From assembly GCA_963920705.1 (NCBI GenBank), contig OY987227.1, forward strand, positions 15,401,434 to 15,465,433: DNA of 64,000 nt, in the 5' to 3' direction. Within the stretch, counting starts at the first letter, position 1. The number at the start of each line of letters is the position of its first letter. The stretch comes from Odiellus spinosus (taxonomy: Eukaryota; Arthropoda; Arachnida; Opiliones; Phalangiidae). Made by a program: the position numbers and the translations under genes. This document shows, in pieces, positions 26,801-39,119 of the stretch. Below the pieces are notes generated by a model that saw only the letters and a list, made by a program, of their open reading frames with translations, was not told where the DNA came from and searched no databases.

Positions 26801-27469
26801 ATTGATTAAAACTTCAACCAAAATGATAATGCAGTAATATCACAATATTAAAATGAAGAAGACAGAATTAGGCTTAGCATCGTTTTAATAAATAAATTAG
26901 GCTTAGCGCTTAGAAGTCCAAATTAGCGAAAACAATCAAATTTCGTATATATTTAAACTATATATCATAAATTACAAATTTAGGCTTAGGAAAAATTTGT
27001 ATAATAGCCTATTCGCCAAAGGCTTCATAGAATTCACGAAAAACCATTAGATTTTGCATCAATAACTGTGTTAGGCTTAATGCAGGATTAAACAATTAAA
27101 ATTGGCAGAGAAATTGATTGTGCAAATGATGAAAATAGGCTTAGCAAACCTTAGACTACCCACTTCTCCCCCATCGTTTCAAACTAAGAAAAGGGCTCAA
27201 GAGAGTTAGTAAATAATAAAGAGGTAACTGACCTACGGGTCAAAGGTGATCAAACTAGATGAAACGAATCAATCGCATGCCGAACGTATTAAGAACGTAA
27301 GACTATAGGATTTTCGAGGATAATCAAGGCATATCCCTTGCATATGTCTTACCGCGAGAACTTTCTTCTTCTGAATGGAACCATCTTTACCGGTTGGATC
27401 TTTGATATTGGCGATAGCCGCCGAGGACACGTCTTGCGTTATGGCCCACATCGAGATTCTGCGGTCCAT
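23833..27469 (-). CDS. F-box and leucine-rich-repeat protein
   Basis: Substrate-binding subunit of an SCF-type ubiquitin ligase (role from the family). Six exons, all in phase: 27353-27469, 25565-25775, 25231-25494, 24903-25169, 24253-24622, 23833-24184, giving about 526 residues. Exon 2 opens with the F-box (IEKLPDKILLKIFSYLP, then RLARVCKKW). Downstream exons carry LRR-type repeats such as CTQLECLSLNFC and LIALDLDRNENISEEMLL, plus an acidic GEEEEEIYEV loop. The C-terminus ends in YNQLIFN. Most introns are around 60 bp; the first is about 1.6 kb. The layout (short N-terminal extension, F-box, then LRRs to the end) suits an insect FBXL-type protein, but I cannot name the orthologue. An alternative first exon at 33987-34064 would also join exon 2 in phase 0. 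Confidence 0.88.
26216..26320. repeat. Dispersed repeat, copy 1
   Basis: Shares TTCTGGCCCAAGGTGGA, then CAGCTTGACA, then TACGTCTAACAAAT in order with 60355-60440. It starts at the palindrome CCCTTTAAAGGG. It lies in the first intron of the F-box gene. Confidence 0.6.
26860..27145. repeat. Cluster of TTAGGCTTAG-type motifs
   Basis: Within about 280 bp the word TTAGGCTTA(G/A) or TAGGCTTAG occurs five times on the plus strand (near 26869, 26896, 26981, 27070, 27134). The same word occurs at many other places in the window. It is not a tandem array here; the spacing is irregular. Confidence 0.7.
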
Positions 27470-30209
27470 AATGTTGACAACTTATATTTATATCCTCGGT
27501 TTAAGGGGGTAAAGGTGGGGGTTAAAATTAATGAGAAAAACTTCTAATGGTTAAAGGCAGGAAACTTGAGGGGCAACGGGGGTGGGGTAGGGGAGGGATT
27601 CCCTGGGGTATACTACACGTTAATTTACTATCTTGGCACAACTGTTCGTAACTAAAAGGTACGAGTGAAGAGATCTCTGTCTCTCTTTCTCCCTTTCCTC
27701 TCTGGCGTCTACATCAACCGCGAATAATTGACATACCAGAAGCGTATACACGATCACTCCTCTAGTACGCCACCTCGGTTGTTTGTTCACGGAACGAAGC
27801 TGAATGAAAATACGATAGGGAAAGAGCGGCAGAGCGCTTAAAAATATCTTGGAAAAACGCTTCCTCTTGCCCATCATTCTATTCAAACTAGTTAGTAGTA
27901 CTGTGGATAAACTATAATTTGTTCTCGAAACATTAACGAATGAAGATATGTTAGGGGAAGCAGAGAAACGTAGTTGACGATATCTTAGAAATAAATCATG
28001 CAATGTCTTTCTTACTATTCAAACTTTTCCTCCGAATAAACTAAATCGTTTTACACCGAGCCAAGCTGAATTTAAGGGATGACATACAAGTCGTTTAACT
28101 CTTGCCCTAGAGATATCTGCCATCACAAACTTAATCCCCACTGTATTCAGTTTTCCGAATGGATAGACTACACGTAAGACTGCCTAGAATAGTGAAAGAG
28201 AGGATAGGGAGTTGGACTATTTATAGAACAACATCCTTATGTACTAACGTCCCTATAACATCCTAAATTCCCCCGTTTCTAAATTCTGCACGTTTTTGCG
28301 TCGTTGAATTTCAATAGAGAAGGATTTAAGCTCAAATAATAAATTTCAACGAAAGTATAACCTAAGCCGTAAGGTACGATATACGTCTTTGTAGTTAAGT
28401 TCATTTTTGCTGGGACTAACTTTGGGATGTGGTGAAACTTTATCGTATAAAAAGGTTACGGAAAACTTTGTCTATATGGCTTTTACCAGACCGCTACGTC
28501 TATACTTCAGTTCAGTATTGTCAAAATGTAAAAACCCGAGGCGGATTGATACATTATGTTAAATGTTATAGTAAAAAAAGTAAGCGTGGCCAACTCCAAT
28601 TGTACACTTAGATATAAAATTTGCATTAAATACTAAAAGTTAAATAAAATTTCAAGTCATCTTAAAGGTGAGATATCTCTAGTTATCTTAGTTATATTTG
28701 TAATTAGTGGCAAAGCAGTAAACCGTGCGAGATATCCTAAAATAGTTTACAAGTATTTTACGATAGAAAGAATGATGAGAATGGAAATATTTGTAAAAGA
28801 AATAAAAACTTAATAAGTGACATCGCGCGGTTACACAAACAATTATTCTTAATATCATCTCGTATTAAACTTAAGTTAAAACTATATATAAATAATCACA
28901 ATCATTAGGAAAATATTCTGTAAAGGAAAAACGATATGTTTAAGAAAATTATATTACAAAATATCCTCCATCTCAATAGAATTAGATAGCCTAGTTATCA
29001 TAATCACGTAGAGGATTATAAACAGCTCTAAAATAACGGTTTTTAATAACAGAAATATCAAATATCAAGATATCCTTGAAGGAGAACTGGAGAAGGATTT
29101 TAACATTACAGTTTTATAGAAAAGTTAGAAAATATATCTAAACCGTGGCCATTTTCTTTTACGACGGGTTCGTGACGAAACAATTGAAATAAGAAATATG
29201 GATTATAAAAAATAAAATAAAAATCACGGATTTGAACATTAAAGTTTTTGAATGAATTATTATTGTTTGAGCATTAAAAGTCTTCTCTTTAAAACTAGTT
29301 CTACAAATTGAAGTGAAGAAGAAATGCTAAAATTTTTTTTAATAACGTCAATAAAATATTTTTCAGATTACCACTATATTCATAAATAATGTTGTAAGGA
29401 CAGGGATTTGAAAAACATCTTTGGGTACTTAAAATTCCCTAGGAAAAAAATTGATATACGAAATAAAGTGATTATGCAATGCAAATTGTGATTCAGAGCT
29501 AAACCTTTGAATAGGAAAAAAGCTCCCTTCCAGGGTGAGTAGATGTAACGTTTTTTTCTATATAACGCCTGTAAAAGTGTTCTAGCCTTAGTACACCGAA
29601 GCCCAAGGGAAATCTAACATAGGTGTAGAAACTACTTTTTAAACCGAAACTTTCTCACGCTTCAATTGTGGGAAATATGAATATAAAGTGAGTGGAAAAA
29701 TATTTTGAATATAGTTTGAGATATTTTAACACATTTAACATAAATTTAGGATCCCATAAACTATTGGGGGGAAACATCCGAAACAACTGTAGGGCAGATA
29801 TATTTTAACTTTAATATTTTATATTGAATTTATTAAACATATGGTACTCAAATATTTAAATTATTAGCTGTGTTGAAAAAAGCGTGTTAGCTTTTATAAA
29901 ATGCTTTCGAGGTTAAACAATGAAGCCTCATTAATTAAAATATTTGAATTTTAGGTTTTTCTTCGAGTATTCAAATTAAGCTTTCGTCCTCACTTTAAAT
30001 ATTCAACGTCTTCCCACTGTAACGTACGTATAACATAAACAAGAATTTGGAAGCGAGTGGGTGACTGAATCCGAGAGGGAGGGAGCAAGGATAAAACAGA
30101 GACCAGCTGAAGGGGGCCTTCAAAAAGCAGAGGGGGATTGAAATGCATAGAACGATTTTCAAAACGCCAGTGAGAAAGTGTGGGATGAGAGAGTTTCATC
30201 TCCGCGAAA
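27470..30209. other. Intergenic region between divergent genes
   Basis: Separates the F-box gene (minus) from the ZIP13 gene (plus), so promoters of both may lie here. A minus-strand open frame of 127 codons at 27620-28003 shows no family character and I do not call it. AT-rich otherwise; nothing else recognised. Confidence 0.5.
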
Positions 30210-30275
30210 ATGGCCGACAACTGTTTCGAGGGATTCGAGCCTATAATCCCAGCGGAGACCGAGATTTTCCAATAA
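30210..30275 (+). CDS. Candidate upstream ORF, 21 codons
   Basis: ATG GCC GAC AAC start in good context (AAAATGG), encoding 21 residues (MADNCFEGF...) and stop, 273 bp before the ZIP13 start codon and in the same orientation. It could be an upstream ORF in the ZIP13 leader or simply chance. Whether this part is transcribed is unknown. Confidence 0.25.
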   Translation: MADNCFEGFEPIIPAETEIFQ

Positions 30276-30547
30276 AAGGTTTTTGCCTATCGAGTCAGGT
30301 GGATTTATCAAACAAGACCGCCTCGCTACCGTCCGTCTTATCTATTCGATAATGAAGAGAAGACCCAAGAATCGGTCTTTGTGATCCTAGCGAAATTTTC
30401 CCACCGTTTAGTCGCCTGTCAAGAGCCGCTGATCGTTGGTTGGCCTCGAGTAAAAATTCATCGCGAATGCCTTTTGTTTGATTTAAAAGAGTGTCTCGCG
30501 TATATTAACGTTTTATATCAAGTTTTTTTTGATAAAAAGTATTTAAA

Positions 30548-33500
30548 ATGGACGAGGTTGTGACCATAGTGACCGCTAGTCAGTCAAATAGCACCGTTTT
30601 TTGCGGACAGGGTCAACAAACTTGGCTTCTATCAATAGCGGCGACTTGCGCTGTCGGTTTAAGCGGTATCATACCATTAGCGATTATTCCAGTGGAAGTG
30701 ACGCAGAAAAGGAGCAAACTTGAAGGTAATTAAATTAATAAGTTAATTAATCCCGGGGTGTCACACTAACACGCTCCTTTGTTACGTTAGTTCGAAAAAT
30801 ACAATACAGTTACGCACTTAGCAAGATTAATTATACAAAATAAATTATTTTAAGGGTAAATTAGTTGAAATAACTTTCTAGAAGTATAAGCAGAAGTTTA
30901 CTACTAATATTAACTACATTTTAAACTCGAACTATATCAGTTTCAGCAATTAATAAATCATTTAAAATTCGGAAGGAGATTAAATTCTAGGAATTGAATT
31001 TTGAATTGACATTTCTTCTATAGTTTCAATTAATAACGGCGTTCATTAGGTGACGTCACATTAAAAATGAGTAGGGATAAAATCAGAATCAAGTCTTATC
31101 TCTTTTGAAACCAATGTATTAAGCTTAAAGATATAAGCAAATGGTATAAGAAAAAGCTTTGTACTATCTTTAAATATGCAAAATATTATTTTTCTTATAA
31201 TCTGATTATTTCTAACTGCATAGTTTAGGTTTGATATTGAAAAATTTAATTAGGACACACTCGTATCCCATATATCCCTTTCAACTATAAACGCAAACAA
31301 CCACCTACAGTTTGTTGTAAACGTTTTTATGTCGCGCTTTTATATATATTTAAACAGAACTAAATTGATCAAACACTATCCGAAGTCACGTTAAGTGCAT
31401 GCTATTGAATAGAGGGATGTAATGGTTACACGTTTGACAGTACTAAGGTCTATGGAATTTAAATATGGAGTGCCTTTTCCCTATCGATATTAAATGGGGG
31501 CGTAAATTTTCCCTAACCAATATGCCCTCGACACTGTCACACACAAGACCACTACAATTTTAGATATTTTATAGGTTTCTAGAACTTTTTCGAAATTAAA
31601 CAATTCGATATCATATTTTTGTCATTTAATTAATTTTAGGGGGAAAAAAAAAAAAAAAAAAATCAGACAAAGTTTTAGAATTTTCAATGGAAAATCAACT
31701 CCTAAACTCGCAGAAATAGGTTGGATGTATCAAAAATATAAATGGCAAGCGACCAACGGCAACGTAATATTTAATTTACATGTTATAGGCCGGTTTAAAA
31801 ATATAACAGTACGCTGAACGCCTACATTAAGCCTTGAGACACGATTTTGAAGGAAGAAAAAAAAAAAAAAAGATGAACGAAAGTCGAGAAAGTGAAATTA
31901 AAATCTCATCTAAGGACCTGTTTAGTAACAATAAAGTATAGGGCACTGAATTTCCGGATTTTTAAATAGGCAAAGTTTCATATAACCAAAAACGTATAAC
32001 TGGAATCATTGAAAGTTAAAATAGGGCATTAGCTTAATTTTTAAGATTAACAATAACAGAAAAAACTAAATTATTCAATAATTATTAAATGATTTATAGG
32101 ATCTATACGTTAACCGGCGAATTAACAATGAGTTGCGTTTAATAATTAGGTTTGGTTTAACTATTAAAGATAAATATAATAATACAGGAAGCGAAACGAA
32201 ACTTTCTTTTGAACGTTTGAAAAAAATATACTTCCGGCTTTTTATATTTTAATTTATTTCTAACAGTCCTAAAGATAGTTTTACTTTCTGGCAGATGAAT
32301 TGTTATACTTTTTTTAAAATCAATTATGATAAATGAATGTCACCTTCCGCGTTACCGACTACAGAAACTCTAAAACTGTTGCTTATAGTTCAATTAAAAT
32401 TTCAAACGAGTATTTTGGCACGTTTGAAAATGATTAATTCACACGATGCTTATCACGCGGCTAGCATCTAAAGGAATACCAAAATATAAGAATCCACTTG
32501 AAAGGGTAAAGATTCGAAAGTGGTTATACGCGAATGAACTTACAATCAGTCATCAAAAACCTATTAAAGGTTTATTTTGATTTTATCTTTCACTTGGATT
32601 TATCTCGAGAGGGAAGGGGGAGGTCATAATTAGTAAGAATCGTTTACTAAAATCAAATAAAACACAGGTAAATCCCTGTAATACAGCGTTATTTTAAACG
32701 AATTTTGTCAACGCTATCTTTATCTCTTATCGTTAAAAAGATATTGAACCCCCGTTAGAAAAACGGAGATTTATTTTCCCAACATTTCTTAAAGAAGCCA
32801 AGTTCACACTTATCAAAACTATAAATATAATTTCACCTAACATCCAAGTGTATTAATTCTAGGCAGCGTTTGACCTAATTGTTAATATTTTATAGTCATC
32901 TTCGATTCTAAATATATCCAAGCAACTTTGCTTATTACCCCTCAGTTTAAAGAAAACAATTTTTATGCCAAATTTTGCACAACAGTTCGGTATCTTATTG
33001 GTTCCCCCTAATTTACACCCTCCTAACAAAAATTACGAAACAAAGCTGAGAAATTAAACTCCAGGGCCCCAATTCTATCTCTGAATCAGATTAATTTAAT
33101 TATTGTTAAAATTGATTGTAAGGTTAATAAATACGTCTATCAACCTTTTAATAATTCCCAACGATTGGTATTTAAATTATTTTTAATCGATTTAGACTGT
33201 TAAAATATCAGTAAATTCTGTATCAAAACTCAGCAAAGGTTTCGCTGCAGTTTACTGTTAATTATCAAACTAGGCTCGTTAAGCCTACATCCGTTTCGAA
33301 GAAAGTTAAGACTAGAAAAATTCTCTAGAAAATTCAATTGCTTTAACCAATGAGATAACGTATAAAAATGGCGCGTAAACTAATTTAACTAATTGCTATT
33401 TCTAACAAAAATCTCATTGGATTCACGCACGAAATCTCATTGGCGTCATCAATTGAGTGCTTTTGAAATGTAAATTACTTCGAGCCTAATTTAACAACTT

Positions 33501-36500
33501 TGATGAAAATTAACCACGAAAACATTTTGCGAATTTTAATTTTTTTAGGCAAATTTTAACTTGTCTAAATCGATAAAAATAACTTTTTTTCCAGAATCTA
33601 GTATCCCTTTAAAACCAACAGGCCAACTCAGCATCGTAATTTAGATATTCGAAACATCCATGTTCTGGCAGGTATAATTACCAGTTTTCACAGTGACATA
33701 ATTTAAACACTTGAAAAACGATTTCAAGTCCTCAGTACGAACGCAAAAGCGTTATCACCGAAAAAAAAAAAAAAAAAAAAAAGCCTCCACTCGATAAATG
33801 TTAAGATAAAATTCGTTCGCCCTCAGCATAATCGATACACAATGAGAATTTGCACCCATGGACTCGCATAGAAATATCCCAACTTAAAATTGCTTCACAC
33901 ACTTCCCTTTCACCCACCCATTCTCACGACAAATAAATAATAAATAAAATAAAAAAAAAAAGATAAAAACACGCAAATATACTTACTATATGACTGCCGA
34001 CTTTCTTTGTGGTACTAGAGAATTTTCCCATTTTCTTTTCGCCCATTGCCGAAGTTTGAGTCATCACAATAACTAGTACCACGCAGTCAGCATGCGGTCC
34101 ACTTAAGGTCTACGAGATTGAGGAAAATTTCTATCCAAGTCGCGAAGAATTACCACTTCCCTCTCAATGCGCAAAGTATTTATTCGAATGACTTTCTCAT
34201 CAGCGTGACATCACAAAGGTGTCGTCTTTTTTTTTAAGCCAACACGAACCAGCTGCCGTTTTTCTCATACAACCTGGTTTAAACAAAAAGGAAGAGTCAA
34301 CGAAGACCGAAAGGATTCTAAAACAAAATTTCGGGAAGGTGTAGAAACCGATTAGAAATAGAAAGACGCCCAAATGCTTTTAGATTATGGGCCTTCACTT
34401 TCAAGCCCATAACACGTGCGCCAATGTTCTTCTACTATCTAAATTGCTTTAGAGTCCAAAAAGAATATCCTTCCTATATAGGAGCTTGGCATATACTGTG
34501 CCATTTCCCGATTGGAATTAATACAGCCAAAGGCATGGAGCTTCCATCCTCCTATCTTAAATACAAACGCCACTTAGCACTTGGAGTTATGAGAGAAAAT
34601 GGTCTAAACGCCTTTGGTGTCGGTGTCGGGTAACAACTGATACAGGATGAGCTCCGAAAATGCTATTAAAGCAAGATACGATTAGTTGTTTCACGGGTTT
34701 CGCGAAATTCCGCTATTTATACCACGGCTAATCAAAACCTGTCGGCTTCTGTTGGAGCTTAGACCATTACCAAAGTCTTAGGAATTCTTCAAAGCCTAAT
34801 GTTTTAGTATGAAGTAACGTTGATTACCTATTATGTTTTTTGGAACTGAGGCGTCGAGAGATTAAAATCGTTGAGTAATTGGGATGGTATCCATTTCCCT
34901 TTTTAATAGGATAAGGATATTACGTACTATAGTACCAAATGGTTTATATTTAGGTCTTGTGAAAACACGATGCAAGATTTTATAGGCTAGAACTATAAAG
35001 AACTTTGACTAGCATTTGTCGTACCGAATGTTAACTCGTTTGTATTCCATTTAGGCGATGGCAAAGTCTTGAAATTGTTGTTGAGCTTCGCCGTTGGTGG
35101 TTTATTGGGCGATGTCTTCCTCCATCTTCTACCAGAAGCTTGGAATTCTCTTCAGAGGAACCCGGGTCCGTTGGCCCATCTTCAAATGGGATGCTGGATC
35201 TTGACTGGTATCTTTACTTTCGTAGTCGTGGAGATGATGTTTTCGGTCGAAAATGATACAGTAAGTTTAAAACTAGCGTTGCTACTGGCTAATTTTTTCA
35301 TTTAACCTCGTTTCTTTTCACAGAAATCGTCAGAGAGGGACCAAGTGCAATACGAAAAGGTCAAACTCACTAATGGCCATCATTCGAATAACAACGATAG
35401 TCCGTGTCATTTGAACGGACACGCTATGATAGTCAAAGAAGAATCCAAAATTCACGTAAGATGGATAATACAACTGTCACCCTCATGACCTCTACTTGAC
35501 CTTTATTTTAACCTTTATAGATTACAGGTTATCTAAATCTACTAGCAAACGCCATAGATAATTTCTCACACGGTTTAGCAGTTGCTGCTAGCTTTATAGT
35601 CGGAACTAAGGTTGGATAGCCTTTTTGGGTTACTTACTGAGACTAATTATCCCTAATCCTAATTTTTCTTGTTGTTTAATGAAAATAGATGGGTTTAATA
35701 ACGACGGCGGCTATCCTAATACACGAGATTCCCCACGAATTTGGTGATTTCGCCATCTTACTAAAATCGGGCTTTGACAGGTGGGACGCTGCAAAAGCTC
35801 AGGTAAATGGCATAAAAACTTTCTCTAAGTGTAATATAATTTTAATAATAAGCTTCCTTTTTAGGTTTCTACCGCCATAATAGGCGTTATGGGCGCCGTA
35901 GTAGCTTTAACTTCCAATTCTTTAGAAGAAGTTGGTAAGTTTCATATCATTTCTAAACTTTAAGAGCCTTTTTAAACTTTATAACCCTAAACCGTCATGG
36001 TGAATCCATCTTAAAAAGAGATATTCGATTCACTGCACTTTATTGAGACGCCTAGCGGAAAAATGTAGAATAGTTCAAGAAATCCGAAAAACAAAAAATA
36101 ATAACATAACTTGTATTTATATGCTTATTTCCAGAGGTGGGCAAATTCGCGAACTTTCTCGCGAGTGACCAGGCTTGGCTGTACAAAGTCACTCGCGAAT
36201 TGCCCAGCACTGGTTATTTACCACTCTCCCCAGTAGTTACGAAACTCCCATCTGCTAGACGGCGCTGCGATGGGATTCAAAATCATCATACATTTCTTTT
36301 CATTATGCATATACTGTATCACTAGACATATCTTAATAAAGTGGAGCTCATCGAAATCGAATATCTCTTGGCGGCAATTTCAAAATGATTAAAAACACGT
36401 TTTTCTTTTCCTTGAAGGGAATAGCACTTCTTGGATTTTGCCTTTTACAGCAGGTGGTTTTATAAACATTGCTTTAGTCAATATACTACCCGATCTTATG

Positions 36501-36658
36501 AAAGAAAGTGATCCATGGTAATCTTTTAACCTTTTTCAAAAATTTTCCGGTACTTTTATAACCCAAATATTTTATTTTTAAGGGAATCTATCAAGCAAAT
36601 ACTTTGTATTTGTTGCGGAATAGCTGTGATGGGTTTTATAGGATTCGTAGCCGAATGA
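30548..36658 (+). CDS. SLC39A13: Zinc transporter ZIP13 (SLC39A13 family)
   Basis: ZIP-family zinc transporter of the intracellular (secretory pathway) ZIP13 branch; in flies this branch moves metal into the ER/Golgi. Eight exons, all in phase: 30548-30725, 35055-35260, 35324-35455, 35521-35610, 35689-35802, 35865-35934, 36418-36517, 36583-36658, giving 321 residues. Membrane segments are clear at about residues 26-48, 65-85 and 105-122 and through the C-terminal half. The metal site is present: [13 protein letters not shown] (residues 185-197) and [14 protein letters not shown] (from residue 214), followed by [20 protein letters not shown], a ZIP13 hallmark stretch. A histidine-bearing cytosolic loop (NGHHSNNN...HLNGH) lies between, shorter than in many ZIPs. 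Intron 1 is 4.3 kb. Exon 4 ends at a weak donor (AAG|GTTGGA). A hAT-like MITE lies in intron 6. Confidence 0.95.
30726..35054. other. ZIP13 intron 1
   Basis: AT-rich intron with A-tracts at about 31647-31662, 31858-31871 and 33762-33782. It contains a possible antisense exon at 33987-34064. No other coding signal was seen. Confidence 0.6.
33987..34064 (-). CDS. Candidate alternative first exon of the F-box gene
   Basis: A minus-strand ATG (34064) opens 26 clean codons ([14 protein letters not shown]...VGSHI) and ends exactly at a near-perfect donor, ATA|GTAAGTAT, in phase 0. The next phase-0 acceptor I can pair it with on this strand is exon 2 of the F-box gene (25775, starting T-I-E-K-L-P-D-K), which would give SHI-TIEKLPDKI. 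If right, the F-box gene has two promoters and its long transcript overlaps the ZIP13 5' half in antisense. It could instead be the start of an unrelated gene or a chance frame. Confidence 0.4.
36132..36212. mobile_element. Very short hAT-like MITE in ZIP13 intron 6
   Basis: An 81-bp element. The left end CAGAGGTGGGCAAATTCGCGA and the right end (read inward) CAGTGCTGGGCAATTCGCGA form terminal inverted repeats of the CAG-G-TGGGCAA type known from hAT elements. The centre contains TCGCGAGTGAC / GTCACTCGCGA. Flanks are CTTATTTC and GTTATTTA, agreeing at six of eight positions as an 8-bp target duplication should. Confidence 0.75.
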
Positions 36659-37189
36659 CCAAGTTTTAATTGGCTTACAGAGCGCTTTCTTGGAGTTCCA
36701 AATTATATTTTTATACTTGAAAAACTGCCTTGATTATACAATAGCCCGAAGAACATAAGCGCAACATTTTTTTAACCTTGGAATTAATTTAAAATAATTT
36801 ATATTATTTTAAAAACAAATTTAGGTTACATTTCAGTCGAGGCTTTTACCTCATTGTTGCGTTAAATTTTACCTAAGGGAGACCAAGATTGAAAATCTCC
36901 TAGCCTTTGTTCCCCTGAATTAACTTTCTAGACTCAATTATTATAATTAATTATTACACGATATTAATTTTAAATTTTGAGCGTTACGCTAAATGTAAAA
37001 GTGCCTGACCCCCTAGTCACCTACTGAGAATAATGCATTTAATATTGTAAGTTGCGTAACTATATTGGCAGTGTTTTTTTTTTAGTGTTTGCGAACAAAA
37101 TTTTATGGATCGAATGTTACCATGTTTTTAGTGAATGAAATTGAAATTTTTTAGAATGAATAATTATATAAATAAATTGTGATAAGAGC

Positions 37190-37236
37190 AATAAAAAGCT
37201 TATATTTAATTTTACCACTCGCACATTCGATTTATT
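37190..37236. terminator. Facing poly(A) signals of ZIP13 and COX15
   Basis: AATAAA on the plus strand at 37190-37195 fits the end of ZIP13. TTTATT at 37231-37236 (AATAAA on the minus strand) fits COX15, whose stop is at 37426. The two convergent transcripts would end within about 50 bp or slightly overlap. Confidence 0.5.
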
Positions 37237-37425
37237 TTTGTTTGAAACTAAACAAACTACTTTCTCCAATTTTAAAAGATCTTATATCACAGACAGTATA
37301 AATTAATATACTGTTTTGGCCCGTTACTACATTCGCTTACAACTGTGAAAGGAGTTTAGCTTCTCAAATTTCCTTTCAAGTTGCAAATATAATTTTTATG
37401 ATGTAACAAAGTTACAAAACTGTTT

Positions 37426-38998
37426 TTAAATCCGTATTTTCCGCAAGAGTTTAAGTTCATGCGTTAACCAGACTGCGGTAGACAAGAGTGTCAAAGCACC
37501 AGCTTGGTGACAGGCAGCCAATGACTTCGGAACGTAAAGAAGCAATGTCGCGATGCCCATCCCCACCTAATTCGTACAAAGATTTGGAATTCTGGTTTTT
37601 ATATCGAGCCAAATCTTATCTTCCTTTTCCTAGTACAAAATTGAACGTACCTGAACCATTCCTACAATCATCATAGCATTGGCAGCCATTCTCGCTCTAT
37701 GGGGAAGTGGAAGCTTCCTAGAGTAAAGCCATAGAGCAGTTACAGCGCAGAAAACTGTTTCCCCGAGAATTCGATGATCGAATTGAACTGTGGTGGGGTT
37801 TTCGGTGAAATTTCTAAGTTTTGGTTCGAAAGCTAGAATGTCCGATGGTATCCAACGGTCTGCCATTTTAGGAAAAGAATTGTAGACTAAACCAGCTTCC
37901 AATCCAGCGACAAATGCTCCTAGTTTTTATAATAAAATATATGTTAAACCAAAGTTTTACAACTCTGAATTAGTTGTTAAAAATTACCCGAAAATGCAGT
38001 TAAAAAGATAATTGATTTGGTTCCATGAGCTAATTTCCAAAAAAATTTCATTTGTTTTGAGATTGGTATCTAAATATAATAAAAATTAAGTTACAAAAGA
38101 TTTCATAGTAATGTGCAATAATTTAAGAATCTACCTCTTGAGGAGGGAAAAGGTGGCTCAATCCAGACCATAAGAGTAGACTATAAAAGACGAACGCAGT
38201 TCCTAAATGAGCAGCCAGTCTATATTGACTAACTCGGGGTTTGGAATTTGGTTCATTTTTTTCTTCCAATCCACTTTTAACCATGTACCATCCTAATAGT
38301 CCTTGAAACGCCAACAGCCCCCCAAAAACTAGGATTCTGGGTTTCATAGCTTTACTAAACCAACCTTTGTACCAAAAAAATGTAGCTGGTAAGTAGTAAA
38401 ATGCTCCTATGGCTCTGCCCCAACTTCGATGAACGTATTCCATCCACCAAATCCATTTGAACTCATTCAGAGTCATATCTTGATTTGTTCTAAGTTTAAA
38501 GGAGAGCTTCAACTTGACTTCAAAAAGACTACGTCTTTTCTTACATTTTGTATTCCGGAAATTGCTGATATTTTGCAAATTCAGCTTCCCATTGAGCATT
38601 CGTTCTAGGAGGAACTTCTTTGAAGAGGTGCCAGTCCACCATGGAAAGGCCCGATTTAGTAAGCCTAGTTGTACCACCGAGAACCACTGTACCAAATACC
38701 ATACCACCACAAGTCAAAAGCCACCTTCCTACCCATTTTTGACCTTTAATTGGCACTTTGAGTGTCTGAGGAGTAATTGCATGACTAACGCTTTGACGTA
38801 GGCATGTCTGCAAACATTGTTAATGCTTTTCCATCACAATTTACCCAAAGGTTTCATTAGAAAAATCATACGAACCAAGTTTGAGGGAAATGTCTTTAGT
38901 TTTGAGGCGAATGTGCTTGGTGCAATGATCTTTCTGTTATTGCAAGATTTCAGGCTCGAACAATGTGTCAATCGTAACGAGTATCTTAGAATATTCAT
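37426..38998 (-). CDS. COX15: COX15, heme A synthase
   Basis: Mitochondrial inner-membrane enzyme converting heme O to heme A for cytochrome c oxidase. Six exons in phase: 38876-38998, 38545-38807, 38135-38489, 37988-38069, 37651-37919, 37426-37566, giving 410 residues, the same length as I know for the human protein. Residues 1-41 look like a transit peptide (basic, Ser/Thr-rich, no acidic residues). Family blocks follow: [95 protein letters not shown] and [10 protein letters not shown]. The conserved heme-ligand histidines in EYVHR, AAHLG, FDHR and CHQAG are all present. Exon 1 ends at a weak donor (TTG|GTTCGT), the only in-phase choice; a GTTCGT donor is also used in the STK32 gene here. 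Introns are 55-68 bp except the larger 3' ones. Convergent with ZIP13. Confidence 0.95.
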
Positions 38999-39119
38999 AT
39001 TCACCAGTTGGCGTAATAATAAGCCCTAAAATGTAAAGTTACTTCGTCGATGGTCCACGTCCAACTTCTAACCAGTAACAATTACACAAGGCATATTTTA
39101 TCAAAAATTACCGGCTTTT

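Noticed and set aside
27620-28003. 127-codon minus-strand ORF
   Set aside because: No recognisable motifs, no neighbouring splice-linked exons and composition like the surrounding non-coding DNA.
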